Origin: an uncultured Bacteroidales bacterium
GTDB lineage: Bacteria; Bacteroidota; Bacteroidia; Bacteroidales; UBA932
Length of the DNA: 64,000 nt
Direction: 5' to 3'
Assembly: GCA_944326265.1 (NCBI GenBank)
Contig: CALVDE010000014.1
Location: 79,351-143,350 of the forward strand
Part shown: in pieces, positions 44,836 through 51,537 of the stretch
Layout of the letters: each line of letters begins with the position of its first letter
How positions within the stretch are numbered: the first letter of the stretch is position 1
Position numbers and translations under genes: made by a program
Notes under the pieces: generated by a model
The model's input: the letters and a program-made list of their open reading frames with translations, nothing else
What the model was told of the DNA's origin: nothing
Databases searched by the model: none

Positions 44836-45503
44836 TTTCCTTCCAGTCTGTTAACCATAGGGATGAGGATTGAGTTCTCGATCAGGGTATGCTTCTCCAG
44901 GTCGGCCTCCAGGGTGCAGAGCCGCGAGAGGGCACGGATGGCGGTGACTGTGTCGCACACCGGGGGGAGGTACTTCATGACGATGTTCCTCAGGTCGTTG
45001 AGCTTCTCATCTATGTTGTTGTGGTTCTCTTCAAATGTTTCCATGCTGTAGCCCTCGACCCTCTGTCCGCCGGCCACCGAGCGCACGTAGGGGAAGACGA
45101 TGTCCTCCTCGTAGGCGAAATGGTTCTCCACCTCTTCCCGATACCCGTCGAAGAAGCGCATGATCACGTCCCGCTGCATCGGAGTGCAGGGGCTGAGCAG
45201 ATCCTCGAAGATACGGCTCAGGTCCTGGATTTCATGGTCGAGGTAGTAGGAGTGCGAGGCGTGGAGGTATCTGACCAGGTCAATGGCTGAGGCGGCGGTC
45301 ATCATCTCCGTCGTGGGAACGTAACCTTCGGTGGCATACACGTTGGCTATGAGGAGGAAGGTGTCGCAGTTGACCCCGCTCTCGCGGCAGGTCTCCTCGA
45401 CGGTCTTCTCCCCGAAGCCCAGCTTGATGCCCAGGCGGTAGATGACGGTCAGCAGTCGGTAGTCGGCGCCGACGAGGTCGGCCATTTTCATATTCTTTCT
45501 CAT
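44826..45503 (-). CDS. Hemerythrin-domain protein (Ric/YtfE-like)
   Basis: This di-iron protein has 225 residues. An N-terminal helical part (MADLVGADYRLLTVIYRLGIKLGFGEKTVEETCRESGVN) resembles the ScdA_N/DUF542 segment of RIC proteins. The hemerythrin core follows with its iron ligands in the order LHASHSYYLDHEI, ENHFAYEEDIVFPYV, EENHNNIDEKL and EKHTLIENSILIPMV. RIC proteins help repair iron-sulfur centres after nitrosative or oxidative damage. ATG 45503 is chosen; MKMADL at 45491 or later is possible. A palindrome overlaps its promoter. Confidence 0.87.
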   Translation of the reverse strand: MRKNMKMADLVGADYRLLTVIYRLGIKLGFGEKTVEETCRESGVNCDTFLLIANVYATEGYVPTTEMMTAASAIDLVRYLHASHSYYLDHEIQDLSRIFEDLLSPCTPMQRDVIMRFFDGYREEVENHFAYEEDIVFPYVRSVAGGQRVEGYSMETFEENHNNIDEKLNDLRNIVMKYLPPVCDTVTAIRALSRLCTLEADLEKHTLIENSILIPMVNRLEGKCQ

Positions 45504-45510
45504 TGTGCAG

Positions 45511-45529
45511 TATATTTGGAACAAATATA
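45511..45529. promoter_or_regulatory. Palindrome over the hemerythrin promoter
   Basis: TATATTTG-GAA-CAAATATA is a perfect 8-bp inverted repeat. Its right arm read on the minus strand is a -7 element (TATATTTG, 45529-45522), 18 bp before the gene. It may be an operator, or it may simply be two opposed -7 boxes. Confidence 0.5.
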
Positions 45530-45555
45530 GCTAATTCCACGGAACATCGGTTGTC

Positions 45556-45663
45556 TTGCAAAAAGCAACGGACCCCGGGGCCTGTCGCAGGTGCAGGGGT
45601 CCGTAACTTTCCAAACTTATGAGTAATAAGGATTGAAATAACAACACTACATTATGGATATAA
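45556..45663 (-). ncRNA. Candidate small RNA of about 105 nt
   Basis: On the minus strand TTG (45700-45698), 20 bp and TACCTTTG (45677-45670) make a complete promoter. About 60 nt beyond the predicted start comes a 9-bp hairpin (ACGGACCCC / GGGGTCCGT, 45604-45568) followed by TGCTTTTTG, a terminator. No reading frame of note lies between. The hemerythrin gene beyond has its own -7 element, so this looks like a separate transcript; a terminated leader of that operon is the alternative. Confidence 0.55.
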
Positions 45664-45752
45664 CGAGTGCAAAGGTACGGCTCTGTCCCATGCCCGTCAA
45701 TCCTCATTAATAGGTATTTGCTCTATCATCGTTCCCACATTGTAGGTATTCT

Positions 45753-45775
45753 GGGAGTTCAGGGCCCTGACTCCC
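45753..45775. repeat. Short palindromic hairpin
   Basis: GGGAGT and ACTCCC flank the core CAGGGCCCTG. The structure is nearly perfect, with one unpaired T. No T run follows on either strand, so it is not a clear terminator. The rest of 45687-45851 is pyrimidine-rich spacer. Confidence 0.5.
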
Positions 45776-45851
45776 CTTGCTCCACCTCCTCGATTCTTCT
45801 GTCCTGCCCTTTCCTCTCTCCCTTCCTCTCTCTTCCTTGCGCGCTTATTTT

Positions 45852-46028
45852 CACGTTGCTTTTTAGTTGTGATGTATACTTTTGATTATCAGCAATATCC
45901 AAAAGTACTTATTTGTTATGTGTCTCGTTTTTTGCCCTAAATCGCTTATTTTAGCACCATTTAAAAAGTCTTTGATTTGCTAAGTCTCATGCTAAGAACA
46001 AGTTATATTACAACTAAAAAGCAACGTG
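45852..46028 (+). repeat. 177-bp terminal-inverted-repeat element, copy 1
   Basis: It begins CACGTTGCTTTTTAGTTG and ends with the exact reverse complement, 18 bp each. The interior is AT rich with no gene. Its GCCCTAAA block lies at offset 82, as in the reverse complement of copy 2 (47291-47467). It lies 3' of the transposase gene. Confidence 0.8.
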
Positions 46029-46033
46029 AGAAT

Positions 46034-46115
46034 GAGAAAGACCGGTACAATGGTGGCTGAAGAGAATGGCCGGCCAATGGTTGCTGATGAGAAAGACCGG
46101 CGCAATGGTGGCTGA
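46034..46115 (+). repeat. Three imperfect tandem repeats of about 27 bp
   Basis: Units at 46034-46060 and 46089-46115 differ at two bases (GAGAAAGACCGG, two variable bases, CAATGGTGGCTGA). A more diverged 26-27 bp unit lies between. They stand between element copy 1 and the 3' end of the transposase gene. From 46116 to 46207 nothing else is evident. Confidence 0.7.
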
Positions 46116-46207
46116 GACATGTTGCTGATCATGGACGCTGAGAGGGAAGCCTGATGGGCAGCGGGTTTTCCGGCCTCTCCTGGTATGGGTGCTGTAGTGC
46201 CGTCGGG

Positions 46208-47158
46208 TCAGCGGACGGTGTTGGGCATAGTATACAGTCCGAGGCAGCGCAGTATCTGCTCGTCCCGTACATGGAATTTACGCTGCACTGCATTTATTAC
46301 TGACGGCAGTTGTCCGGAGTCAAGCATTGTGTAGGACGGTATGCCTATTTCCGGAAGCAGGACGCGGTCTATGTATCCGCACACTTCCATGTCGGTGATA
46401 CGCAGCCGCCAGGCTCCTCTTTCATAGGCTCTCATATCCTCGATTTCAGACTCGAAGCCGGGCTCGGCTCCCGTCAGGGTGATAATTTCGTCCTTGGGAT
46501 ACTCCTTTATCTGTTCGCGTTCCCAATCCTCAGTGTTCCATCGGTTCAGCTGGTGAATGAAACTTCTCTCCGTCCTATACAGATACTCAGTCCTTCCTGC
46601 ATTGACGAAATATCTGAGCGGTATCCTGCCGTTTTCATCCAGGTCATAGTAGACGTATCCGGTGCCTTTCTTTATTTTGAGCCTGCCGTGTCCTGAGCAG
46701 GAGTTGCTGATTCCAGGCAGCAGAATTCCATTGTCTCCGTCCCTGAAGTATGAGGCGATAGAGGAGTGCGGGTATCTGAAGGCGGTTTCAGCAACTCCAT
46801 GGTGGACAGGATTCCGCAGAATGTAGCTGAGAAGTACACGCTGGCGGAGGTATCCCGTTACAGGCCGGCAATATGTGTCGCTTTCGAACAGGATACCTCG
46901 GCGTCTGTATTTCGAGTTGAAATGCTTGGTATAAGAGATCTTGAGAATCTTGATAAAGTCATCGGGACAGGTGCAGACCAGCGCAATGTGGCAGTGTGTG
47001 GACATTACCGCGTAGGCCAGCAAAGTTATGCATGTCTTGAAAACGGTCAACGCAATGCTGTTCTCCAATGCCGTGTAATCGTGATCGTCCCTGCATATCA
47101 CCTCCGGAGTACCGGAAGACAGGACCAGATGGTACATCTTTTCGCTCGCCTCTTTCAT
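46208..47158 (-). CDS. REP-associated tyrosine transposase (Y1_Tnp family)
   Basis: This is a single-strand DNA transposase of the IS200-like RAYT group, 316 residues. The metal-binding HUH motif is STHCHIAL with His55 and His57. The catalytic Tyr is probably Tyr112 in the family phrase SYILRNPVHHG (YxxxN-P). A long C-terminal part (about 180-316) extends beyond the core and ends in a DnaA-like helix pair (INAVQRKFHVRDEQILRCLGL). The reading frame is intact, so activity is possible. No Shine-Dalgarno is evident. Confidence 0.82.
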   Translation of the reverse strand: MKEASEKMYHLVLSSGTPEVICRDDHDYTALENSIALTVFKTCITLLAYAVMSTHCHIALVCTCPDDFIKILKISYTKHFNSKYRRRGILFESDTYCRPVTGYLRQRVLLSYILRNPVHHGVAETAFRYPHSSIASYFRDGDNGILLPGISNSCSGHGRLKIKKGTGYVYYDLDENGRIPLRYFVNAGRTEYLYRTERSFIHQLNRWNTEDWEREQIKEYPKDEIITLTGAEPGFESEIEDMRAYERGAWRLRITDMEVCGYIDRVLLPEIGIPSYTMLDSGQLPSVINAVQRKFHVRDEQILRCLGLYTMPNTVR

Positions 47159-47290
47159 ACTGCTTCATTTTGATGTTTGTGCTGCGAATTACGGAAATCA
47201 ATTCGAGATAATCAAGAGGTGGGGTAAATTAATTTACCGCAGTGGCAAAATAAGGTTGGGAATGCCTTGAAGTAAGTGACGGGTAAGCTT

Positions 47291-47467
47291 CACGTTGCTT
47301 TTTAGTTGAAATGCAAATTGCTTAAAATAAGGACGTTGCAATAATGTAAAAATTCTACATGAGGTGAAAATGGGTGGTTTAGGGCAAAAAGCAGCTCACT
47401 TAAAATTCTTACAAGATGGTAAATGCTTTGTAATCAAGGATGTACAATATAACTAAAAAGCAACGTG
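47291..47467 (-). repeat. 177-bp terminal-inverted-repeat element, copy 2
   Basis: The left end is CACGTTGCTTTTTAGTTG and the right end is its complement with one changed base at the inner edge. Its reverse complement matches copy 1 at TTGATTA and TTTTTGCCCTAAA in the same offsets, so the two copies face each other. It lies 132 bp upstream of the transposase start; that spacer (47159-47290) has no gene. Confidence 0.8.
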
Positions 47468-47485
47468 GGATTGGGACATTCATTA

Positions 47486-47538
47486 AGGGCCTTAGGGCCT
47501 TGAGGGGCCTTGAAGGGTCTTGAAGGGTCTTGAGGGCC
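47486..47538 (+). repeat. Short tandem repeats of about 10 bp
   Basis: Five units related to GAAGGGTCTT or GAGGGGCCTT follow one another next to element copy 2. Beyond them, to 47625, there is only GC-rich spacer before the feoB stop. Confidence 0.7.
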
Positions 47539-47625
47539 ATGCTGTAATGCTGCAATGCAGGAAAGCCATGCAGCTCCGGACGATGACCCCGGTCGTGGTG
47601 TAGGTCGGGCGGTGCTGCTCCGGTG

Positions 47626-50139
47626 TCAGAGCAGCAGGAGGGCGGTGCGGTAGACGATGAAGGCGACAATCCAGGCGAGGACGATGGTGTAGACGGCGGA
47701 GATGACGGCCCATTTCCAGCCGCCGCTCTCGTTCTTGATGGCTACGAAGGTGGCTATGCAGGGGAAATAGAGCAGGACGAAGACCATGAAGGCCAGGGCT
47801 GCGGCCGGGGTGGTGGTCCGGGCCAGGGCATTCTGCAGCATGGTGTCTCCGGAGACGTTTTCGGTTTCAGACCCGGCTGTCGCAGGAGCAGTCACGTCGG
47901 CGGTTTGGGATGATACGGTACCGGCAGATGCTGTTCCGGGATCGCCTGCGGCTGAGGGGAAGCGCTCCTGCTCACCGCTGTAAAGTACGCCCATGGTGCT
48001 GACTACAAGCTCCTTCGCGGCTACTCCGGAGATGATTCCGACACCCATTTTCCAGTCGAAACCCAGGGGTTCCAGTACAGGTTCTATGGTCTTGCCGATC
48101 ATGCCGATGTAGGAGTTCTCCTGCTGCTCGGCGGCGGTGGCGTAGCGGTCGTGATGGGGGAAGTAGCCGAGGAACCATATAATGATCGAGGCAACGAGTA
48201 TGATACCGGCCATCTTGTGCAGGTACTGCTTGCCTTTCTCCCAGGTATGGCGGAAGACGGACTTGGAGGTCGGGACGCGGTAGGGCGGCAGCTCCATGAC
48301 GAATGGCAGGTTGTCGTCCTTGATGAAGCGGCTCATCACCTTGGCCGAGATGATGGCCATGATGATGCCGAGGGCGTAGAGGCCGAGGAGCACGAGCGAA
48401 CCGTTGCGGGGGAAGAAGGCCCCGGCCACGAGGATGTACACGGGCAGGCGGCCGGCGCAGGACATCATGGGGATGATGAGCATGGTGACCAGGCGGCTCT
48501 TGTGGTTCTCGATAGTGCGTGTGGCCATGATGGCGGGCACGTTGCAGCCGAAGCCCATGATCATGGGGATGAACGACTTGCCGTGCAGGCCTATCTTGTG
48601 CATGAGCTTGTCCATGATGAATGCGGCGCGGGCCATGTATCCGGAGTCCTCCAGCAGGGAAATGAACAGATAGAGAATCAGGATGTTGGGCAGGAATACC
48701 AGCACGCTGCCCACTCCTCCGATGATGCCGTCGACCACCATGTCCTTGAGCATACCCTCCGGCATGGTGGTGGCCACGAAGGCTCCGAATTTCTCCACAA
48801 GCCACTCAATCCAGGTCATCGGGTATTCGCCCAGGCGGAAAGTGGCCTCGAAGATGATGTAAAGCAGCAGGATGAATATCGGAAAGGCGGCCCAGCGGTT
48901 TGTGACCACCGCATCGATTTTGTCGGTAACGGTATGCTTCTTCTTGACCTCGGCCGGAGTATATGTCTCTTTCAATGCTCCCTGCACGAAGGCGTATTTT
49001 GCGTCTACTATGGCGGACTCTGCGCTGGTGCCGCCGAGCAGTCCCTCGATGCGCCTGTTCTCCTCGAAGCGGGCTGCGATGATCTCGTCGTGGTTGGGCA
49101 GGGCCTCGACGGTCTTTTCCACGTCAGAGTCATTCTCCAGATACTTGATTGCCAGCCAGCGGGTGGAGTAATGGGTACGGATGTCCTCGTTTTTCCATAT
49201 CAGGTGCCGGATGCGGTCGATGCTGGTCTCCAGCTCCTGTCCGTGGTTGATGTGGATGTGGCGGGCCACAGCCGGGTCGTTGTTCTCGTAGACGTGAATG
49301 ACGGTGTCGAACAGCTTGTCTATGCCCTTGCCGCTGCGGCTCACCGTAGGGATTACGGGCATACCGAGCAGATGTCCCAGGGTGACGGTGTCGAGCTTGT
49401 CACCGCGTGCCTCCAGCTCGTCGTACATGTTCAGGGCCATTACCACGCGGAGGTTCATGTCGATGATCTGGGCGGTCAGGTAGAGGTTCCTCTCCAGGTT
49501 GGAGGCATCCACCACGTTGATGACCACGTCGGGAATATTCTCGATCAGGTTCTTGCGGACGTACAGTTCCTCAGGGCTGTAGGCCGAGAGGGAGTAGGTG
49601 CCGGGCAGGTCCACCAGCACGAACTTGTAGCCCTTGTACTCAAAATGCCCCTCTTTGGCATCGACTGTGACACCGCTGTAGTTGCCTACATGTTCGTGTG
49701 AGCCGGAAGCGACATTGAAGAGGGAGGTCTTGCCGCAGTTGGGATTGCCCACGAGGGCGACCCGGACCGTATGGCGGCGTTCCTCCGCAAGCTGCCGCAT
49801 CTTCCGGTCGAGCTCATCCGCATCGGGGCAGCTGCTCAGCCGTGGACTGCCGGTCGGATTTCCGGATGCATCCGGCTCAAGGGCATTGTCCTGAGCCTCC
49901 TGTGCCCTGGCCTCGCTCTCGCTGATGACATCGATCTCACCGGCCTCATCCCTGCGCAGAGATATCTTGTAACCTATGATTTCATATTCTATCGGATCCC
50001 TCAGGGGGGCGTTGAGCACCACCCTGACCTCCTTGCCCTTGATGAATCCCATCTCGGTGATCCGCTTGCGGAAGGAGCCGTGTCCGTGAACCTTTACTAT
50101 GATGCCTCTTTCTCCGGTCTTTAAATCTGACAGCTTCAT
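47626..50139 (-). CDS. feoB: Fused FeoA-FeoB ferrous iron transporter
   Basis: This inner-membrane Fe(II) transporter has 837 residues. Residues 1-75 form a FeoA SH3-like domain (MKLSDLKTGERGIIVKVHGHG). A linker follows, then the FeoB G domain with G1 GNPNCGKTSLFN (131-142), G3 DLPG (177-180) and G4 NMYD (237-240), the helical domain, and the membrane core with two gate motifs (GFGCNVPAIMATRT and the later GVAAKELVVSTMGVL). The FeoA-FeoB fusion is common in Bacteroidetes. A strong promoter lies just upstream. A Ser/Thr/Ala-rich loop of about 50 residues near 730-775 is an insertion. Confidence 0.95.
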   Translation of the reverse strand: MKLSDLKTGERGIIVKVHGHGSFRKRITEMGFIKGKEVRVVLNAPLRDPIEYEIIGYKISLRRDEAGEIDVISESEARAQEAQDNALEPDASGNPTGSPRLSSCPDADELDRKMRQLAEERRHTVRVALVGNPNCGKTSLFNVASGSHEHVGNYSGVTVDAKEGHFEYKGYKFVLVDLPGTYSLSAYSPEELYVRKNLIENIPDVVINVVDASNLERNLYLTAQIIDMNLRVVMALNMYDELEARGDKLDTVTLGHLLGMPVIPTVSRSGKGIDKLFDTVIHVYENNDPAVARHIHINHGQELETSIDRIRHLIWKNEDIRTHYSTRWLAIKYLENDSDVEKTVEALPNHDEIIAARFEENRRIEGLLGGTSAESAIVDAKYAFVQGALKETYTPAEVKKKHTVTDKIDAVVTNRWAAFPIFILLLYIIFEATFRLGEYPMTWIEWLVEKFGAFVATTMPEGMLKDMVVDGIIGGVGSVLVFLPNILILYLFISLLEDSGYMARAAFIMDKLMHKIGLHGKSFIPMIMGFGCNVPAIMATRTIENHKSRLVTMLIIPMMSCAGRLPVYILVAGAFFPRNGSLVLLGLYALGIIMAIISAKVMSRFIKDDNLPFVMELPPYRVPTSKSVFRHTWEKGKQYLHKMAGIILVASIIIWFLGYFPHHDRYATAAEQQENSYIGMIGKTIEPVLEPLGFDWKMGVGIISGVAAKELVVSTMGVLYSGEQERFPSAAGDPGTASAGTVSSQTADVTAPATAGSETENVSGDTMLQNALARTTTPAAALAFMVFVLLYFPCIATFVAIKNESGGWKWAVISAVYTIVLAWIVAFIVYRTALLLL

Positions 50140-50164
50140 CTGTGAATACTCCTAATAATCCGGG

Positions 50165-50195
50165 CAAAATTACCATTCTTTTGCGACCGGTGCAA
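50165..50195 (-). promoter_or_regulatory. Promoter of feoAB
   Basis: On the minus strand TTG (50195-50193), 20 bp and TAATTTTG (50172-50165) match the Bacteroidetes consensus, 26 bp before the start codon. No obvious Fur-type palindrome overlaps it. Confidence 0.65.
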
Positions 50196-50218
50196 TACCA
50201 ATTTGTAGGGATTGGCGG

Positions 50219-50258
50219 AAAAGAAAAGGGACCGGCGGATCACTCCGACAGTCCCGGT
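50219..50258 (-). terminator. Terminator of the TonB receptor operon
   Basis: On the minus strand GGGAC and GTCCC enclose an inner CGG/CCG pair (50255-50228) and are followed by TTTTCTTTT. It lies 40 bp after the stop of the beta-helix lipoprotein gene. Confidence 0.65.
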
Positions 50259-50295
50259 TGAAAAACAGGTATGACAGCTTCGAAAAGCAGTTTGT

Positions 50296-51498
50296 TTATT
50301 TTGTCCAGCCTTCCATCCAGTTGTCGCTGGAAGAAATGGCGCCGATGAAGTTGCCGGCGGAGAAGAAGCTGTCGACTGTGGTGGGGTCGATGCCTCCGTC
50401 AATAGTGCCGATGAAATTATCTGTCAGGCTGAATGTCTGGTCCACTTTGTTGGTGCCGTCCTCGAGGAACATATCCTGGGTATAGAGGACGGAGCCTTCG
50501 TCGTTGTCGCTGGTGACACCGGTGGAGAGGTATACGTAGTTGAGAACGGACTCACCGTCCACGAGCGACTGTTCGGTTTCGGCTGTCTCTGTGGTCAGGG
50601 CGCGTGCCTTGCCGGTGACGATGGCGTTGTAGATGTCGGCGTGTGTACCGGCGCGCAGACGTATTCCGCGCTCGTTGTCGGAATTATTGCCTACCAGGGT
50701 GATGTTGGCGAGAACAGGATGGGATACGGGCTCGATGGCGGGCGAGTTGTCATTGTTGTCGCACTCAAGGAGGCAGTCACATTCTGCGGACTGCTGGTAA
50801 GCTACCATGAACTGGCCTTTCCCCTGCCATCCCTCGGTCCAGTCGAAAGAGTCGTCGGTGTTGTTGGTGGAAACGAGGTATTTTACGTTTACGGTACCGC
50901 CGAACCACTCGAAACCGTCATCGGAGCCGTTGATGGCCTGGAGATGGTCCACGGTGGTGCCGTTGCCTACTCCGTAGAATGTGAAGCCGTTGGCCTCCTT
51001 CTCCTCGGAGAATGCATATCCGCCGTACTCTACGCGGATGTACTGGAGTGTACCGGAGTTGTCCTCAGGGTCATTTCCGCCGTAAGATGCGTCACCGATC
51101 TCTGAAACAGCACCGGTACCGGCATTGATGGGAGCTTTTCCGCAGATGTGGAGTCCGCCCCATGCACCGGCTTCTTTTCTTTCGGAAGTCATGACGATGG
51201 GGTCAGTGGCCGTGCCGCGTGCGTCAATCTTCGCGCCCTGCTCTATGAGTATATAGTCAACCTGATCGTCGTCCTTGGCCTCGATGGTTACACCGGGTTC
51301 GATAGTCAGGGTCGCGCCTGCCTTTACATGGAGACCTCCTGTGAGGGTGTAGGTGTTGCCTGACTCGAGAGTCCTGTCTTCAGTGATGTCTCCGATGAGG
51401 TCAACCTCGGGATCAATCACATTCTCATTGCCTTTCTTTTCGCAGGAAACTGCCACTGCGGCAGCACTGAGTGCAAGAAAAATAAGTTTTTTGTTCAT
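50296..51498 (-). CDS. Beta-helix lipoprotein paired with a TonB-dependent receptor
   Basis: This lipoprotein of 400 residues has a lipobox at Cys19 (AVAVSC). The mature protein begins with an acidic stretch and the phrase LTGGLHVKAGATLTIEPGVTIEAKDDDQVDYILIEQGAKI, typical of right-handed parallel beta-helix proteins. It is rich in Asp, Asn and Gly with turn-like repeats throughout (YIRVEYGGYAF, NGSDDGFEWFGGTVN). It lies 39 bp after the receptor gene, in the place usually held by SusD-like partners, so it may be the surface-exposed substrate binder. No SusD is present. Ligand unknown. Confidence 0.75.
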   Translation of the reverse strand: MNKKLIFLALSAAAVAVSCEKKGNENVIDPEVDLIGDITEDRTLESGNTYTLTGGLHVKAGATLTIEPGVTIEAKDDDQVDYILIEQGAKIDARGTATDPIVMTSERKEAGAWGGLHICGKAPINAGTGAVSEIGDASYGGNDPEDNSGTLQYIRVEYGGYAFSEEKEANGFTFYGVGNGTTVDHLQAINGSDDGFEWFGGTVNVKYLVSTNNTDDSFDWTEGWQGKGQFMVAYQQSAECDCLLECDNNDNSPAIEPVSHPVLANITLVGNNSDNERGIRLRAGTHADIYNAIVTGKARALTTETAETEQSLVDGESVLNYVYLSTGVTSDNDEGSVLYTQDMFLEDGTNKVDQTFSLTDNFIGTIDGGIDPTTVDSFFSAGNFIGAISSSDNWMEGWTK

Positions 51499-51537
51499 TT
51501 TTAAAAATTTTTAGAAATGTTTGATTATTGATGAATT

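Larger units (their letters stand above)
45852..47467 (-). mobile_element. REP-associated transposase unit (RAYT with flanking elements)
   Basis: A Y1-type transposase gene on the minus strand is bracketed by two homologous 177-bp elements in opposite orientation, each with 18-bp terminal inverted repeats. In known RAYT systems a single chromosomal Y1 transposase sits among REP sequences that it recognises. The same arrangement here suggests a Bacteroidales version with longer elements. Whether the whole unit has moved cannot be told from one genome. Confidence 0.65.

Noticed and set aside
46034..46115. Three 27-bp repeats as a short CRISPR array
   Set aside because: The units follow one another with no spacers, the middle unit is diverged, and no cas gene is in the window.
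48151..49701. A 516-codon open frame on the plus strand opposite feoB
   Set aside because: It is the antisense of the intact FeoB G domain and membrane core, with His/Asp/Val-rich low-quality composition, and has no recognisable motif. High GC at third positions opens the opposite strand.
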